Shown here one piece after another: positions 63,243-64,000 of a DNA stretch of 64,000 nt. The notes beneath the pieces are model-generated. The model was not told where the DNA came from. It saw only the letters and a list, made by a program, of their open reading frames with translations, and made no database searches. Source of the stretch: Rhizobium leguminosarum bv. trifolii WSM2297 (GTDB lineage Bacteria; Pseudomonadota; Alphaproteobacteria; Rhizobiales; Rhizobiaceae); the NCBI RefSeq assembly GCF_000271845.1, contig NZ_JH719393.1, forward strand, positions 248,001 to 312,000, written 5' to 3'. A program made the position numbers and the translations under genes. Within the stretch, counting starts at the first letter, position 1. Every line of letters starts with the position of its first letter.

Positions 63243-64000
63243 TCAGAGAGCAAAGGCTGGCACACGCACGCCTCTGTCACGGAAATGCCGCTCGACCTGC
63301 TGAAGCTCCGGGCAAGCCGGCGGATTGGCGAGCGCCTCTGGCCAGTTCTCGCGGCTGGGCAGAGCCATCGCCGCGGTGACGAGCACCGTGGTTCCTGGGC
63401 CGATTTCGCCGCGCAGCTGCGGCAGCAGGGTCTTGGCGTGGATGAGGTTGACGTTCGGGATCGGGCTCATCGCATGGCCGGTTCTCGGATTGGGCGATAA
63501 GTCGATGATCGCGCTGACATCCGCCTGTCCGTACCAGACGGCCCGGCCCTCGCCCTGTTCGGATCGATCGGCATTGAAATCGGCGCGTGCGATCGCAAAG
63601 CCGCCCTCGATGGTGCTGAGGGCGCGCGGCGTGGCGATGCGGTGGATGCGGATGTGCCAGGGATTGGCGGGAAGCAGCCAGGTTTCGATGACGACATCGT
63701 TCCAGGGGCGCCAGCGCGAATAGAGCTGGTCGCCTGCTATCAGCGCCTCTTCGAGGATTTCGCGCATGCGGAAGTGGCTGCCGTCGTCGGAGAGGCCGAG
63801 CATGCCGTCGAAGCTTGCGGCGGTAAAATTCCGGTCGTCGGCTTCGATGTTGAAGGCGTAGCGGGTGGAGTAGACGAATTTCGAATATTTCTCGTTGGCG
63901 CCGCGCATCTTGTCGTGCTGCTGGCCGGAGGAGAGCACGACGACATTTCCCGGTGTGTGCATGGCGACCATACCCGCCGGTTTCAAGGCAACCGGCTCCG
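63243..64000 (-). CDS. DUF2264 domain-containing protein, C-terminal part (gene continues beyond window)
   Basis: The C-terminal ~250 residues of a DUF2264 protein. Family features: SGQQHDKMRGANEKYSKFVYST, then an extended beta-rich domain with DVVIETWLLP and PWHIRIHRI. The reading frame stays open to the end of the window, so the N-terminus is outside. Function of DUF2264 is not established; it is often near carbohydrate-degradation genes. Confidence 0.8.
   Translation of the reverse strand, partial: EPVALKPAGMVAMHTPGNVVVLSSGQQHDKMRGANEKYSKFVYSTRYAFNIEADDRNFTAASFDGMLGLSDDGSHFRMREILEEALIAGDQLYSRWRPWNDVVIETWLLPANPWHIRIHRIATPRALSTIEGGFAIARADFNADRSEQGEGRAVWYGQADVSAIIDLSPNPRTGHAMSPIPNVNLIHAKTLLPQLRGEIGPGTTVLVTAAMALPSRENWPEALANPPACPELQQVERHFRDRGVRVPAFAL

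Noticed and set aside
1..64000. CRISPR arrays, tRNA/rRNA genes, transposases or phage genes
   Set aside because: No regular spaced repeats, cloverleaf-like segments, or transposase/integrase motifs were seen on reading the window.

Overview
The window reads as a high-GC alphaproteobacterial segment, most likely from the order Rhizobiales and probably Rhizobium. The gene content supports this: betaine (stachydrine-type) catabolism next to PutA/PutR, threonate and tartrate use, many LysR/AraC/LacI regulators, and ABC operons typical of plant-associated rhizobia. No rRNA, tRNA, CRISPR array, replication gene or intact mobile element was recognised. An accessory plasmid or chromid is therefore plausible, but that is inference.

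Region 1 (1-22.7 kb) looks like one catabolic island for methylated onium compounds. It opens with the 3' end of a molybdopterin oxidoreductase (FdhF/YdeP type) and a small winged-helix protein. A minus-strand operon follows: TetR, ProC-like, then a glycine-betaine-type ABC transporter. Divergent from TetR run an StcD-like FMN/FAD demethylase, a DddQ-type cupin with an intact active site, etfB, etfA, a second DddQ-type cupin that has lost its metal ligands, and the glutathione formaldehyde pathway (class III ADH, FghA, Gfa). After a GATase1-AraC regulator come, on the minus strand, a DddP-type M24 protein with all metal ligands, a ferredoxin reductase and a Stc2/GbcA/CntA-type Rieske oxygenase, with a divergent LysR gene. 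Logic inferred: import, oxidative N-demethylation (Rieske plus reductase), a second demethylation (FMN enzyme plus ETF), formaldehyde to formate by Gfa-ADH-FghA, and formate to the Mo enzyme. If the substrate is proline betaine, the product is proline, which PutA at 28.4 kb would oxidise. The DMSP-lyase-type proteins have no place in that textbook route and are the main novelty.

Region 2 (22.7-35 kb) holds a two-domain hexapeptide acyltransferase, an SDR-MFS pair with a divergent LysR gene, PutR, a small ORF, PutA and a large chemoreceptor.

Region 3 (35-46.5 kb) is a minus-strand amine/peptide-type block: racemase, two paralogous FAD oxidoreductases, an aldehyde dehydrogenase, a dipeptide-type ABC transporter and a HAD hydrolase. 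A decayed chemoreceptor 3' end at about 37.3-37.6 kb repeats the order MCP-enzyme-FAD oxidase, which suggests a segmental duplication.

Region 4 (47-53.2 kb) is a threonate-type acid-sugar pathway (LtnD, OtnI, OtnK; LacI and OtnC divergent) with three LacI operators, followed by a tartrate-dehydrogenase-like gene.

Region 5 (53.5-64 kb) is mixed: small hypothetical genes, LysR, an HPP-CBS membrane protein, DUF6522, a YdiJ-like 1014-residue FAD/Fe-S dehydrogenase, four small plus-strand genes (including DUF2934 and HD-domain proteins), two small ferredoxin-fold-like proteins, a possible truncated HIT gene and the 3' part of a DUF2264 gene cut by the window end.
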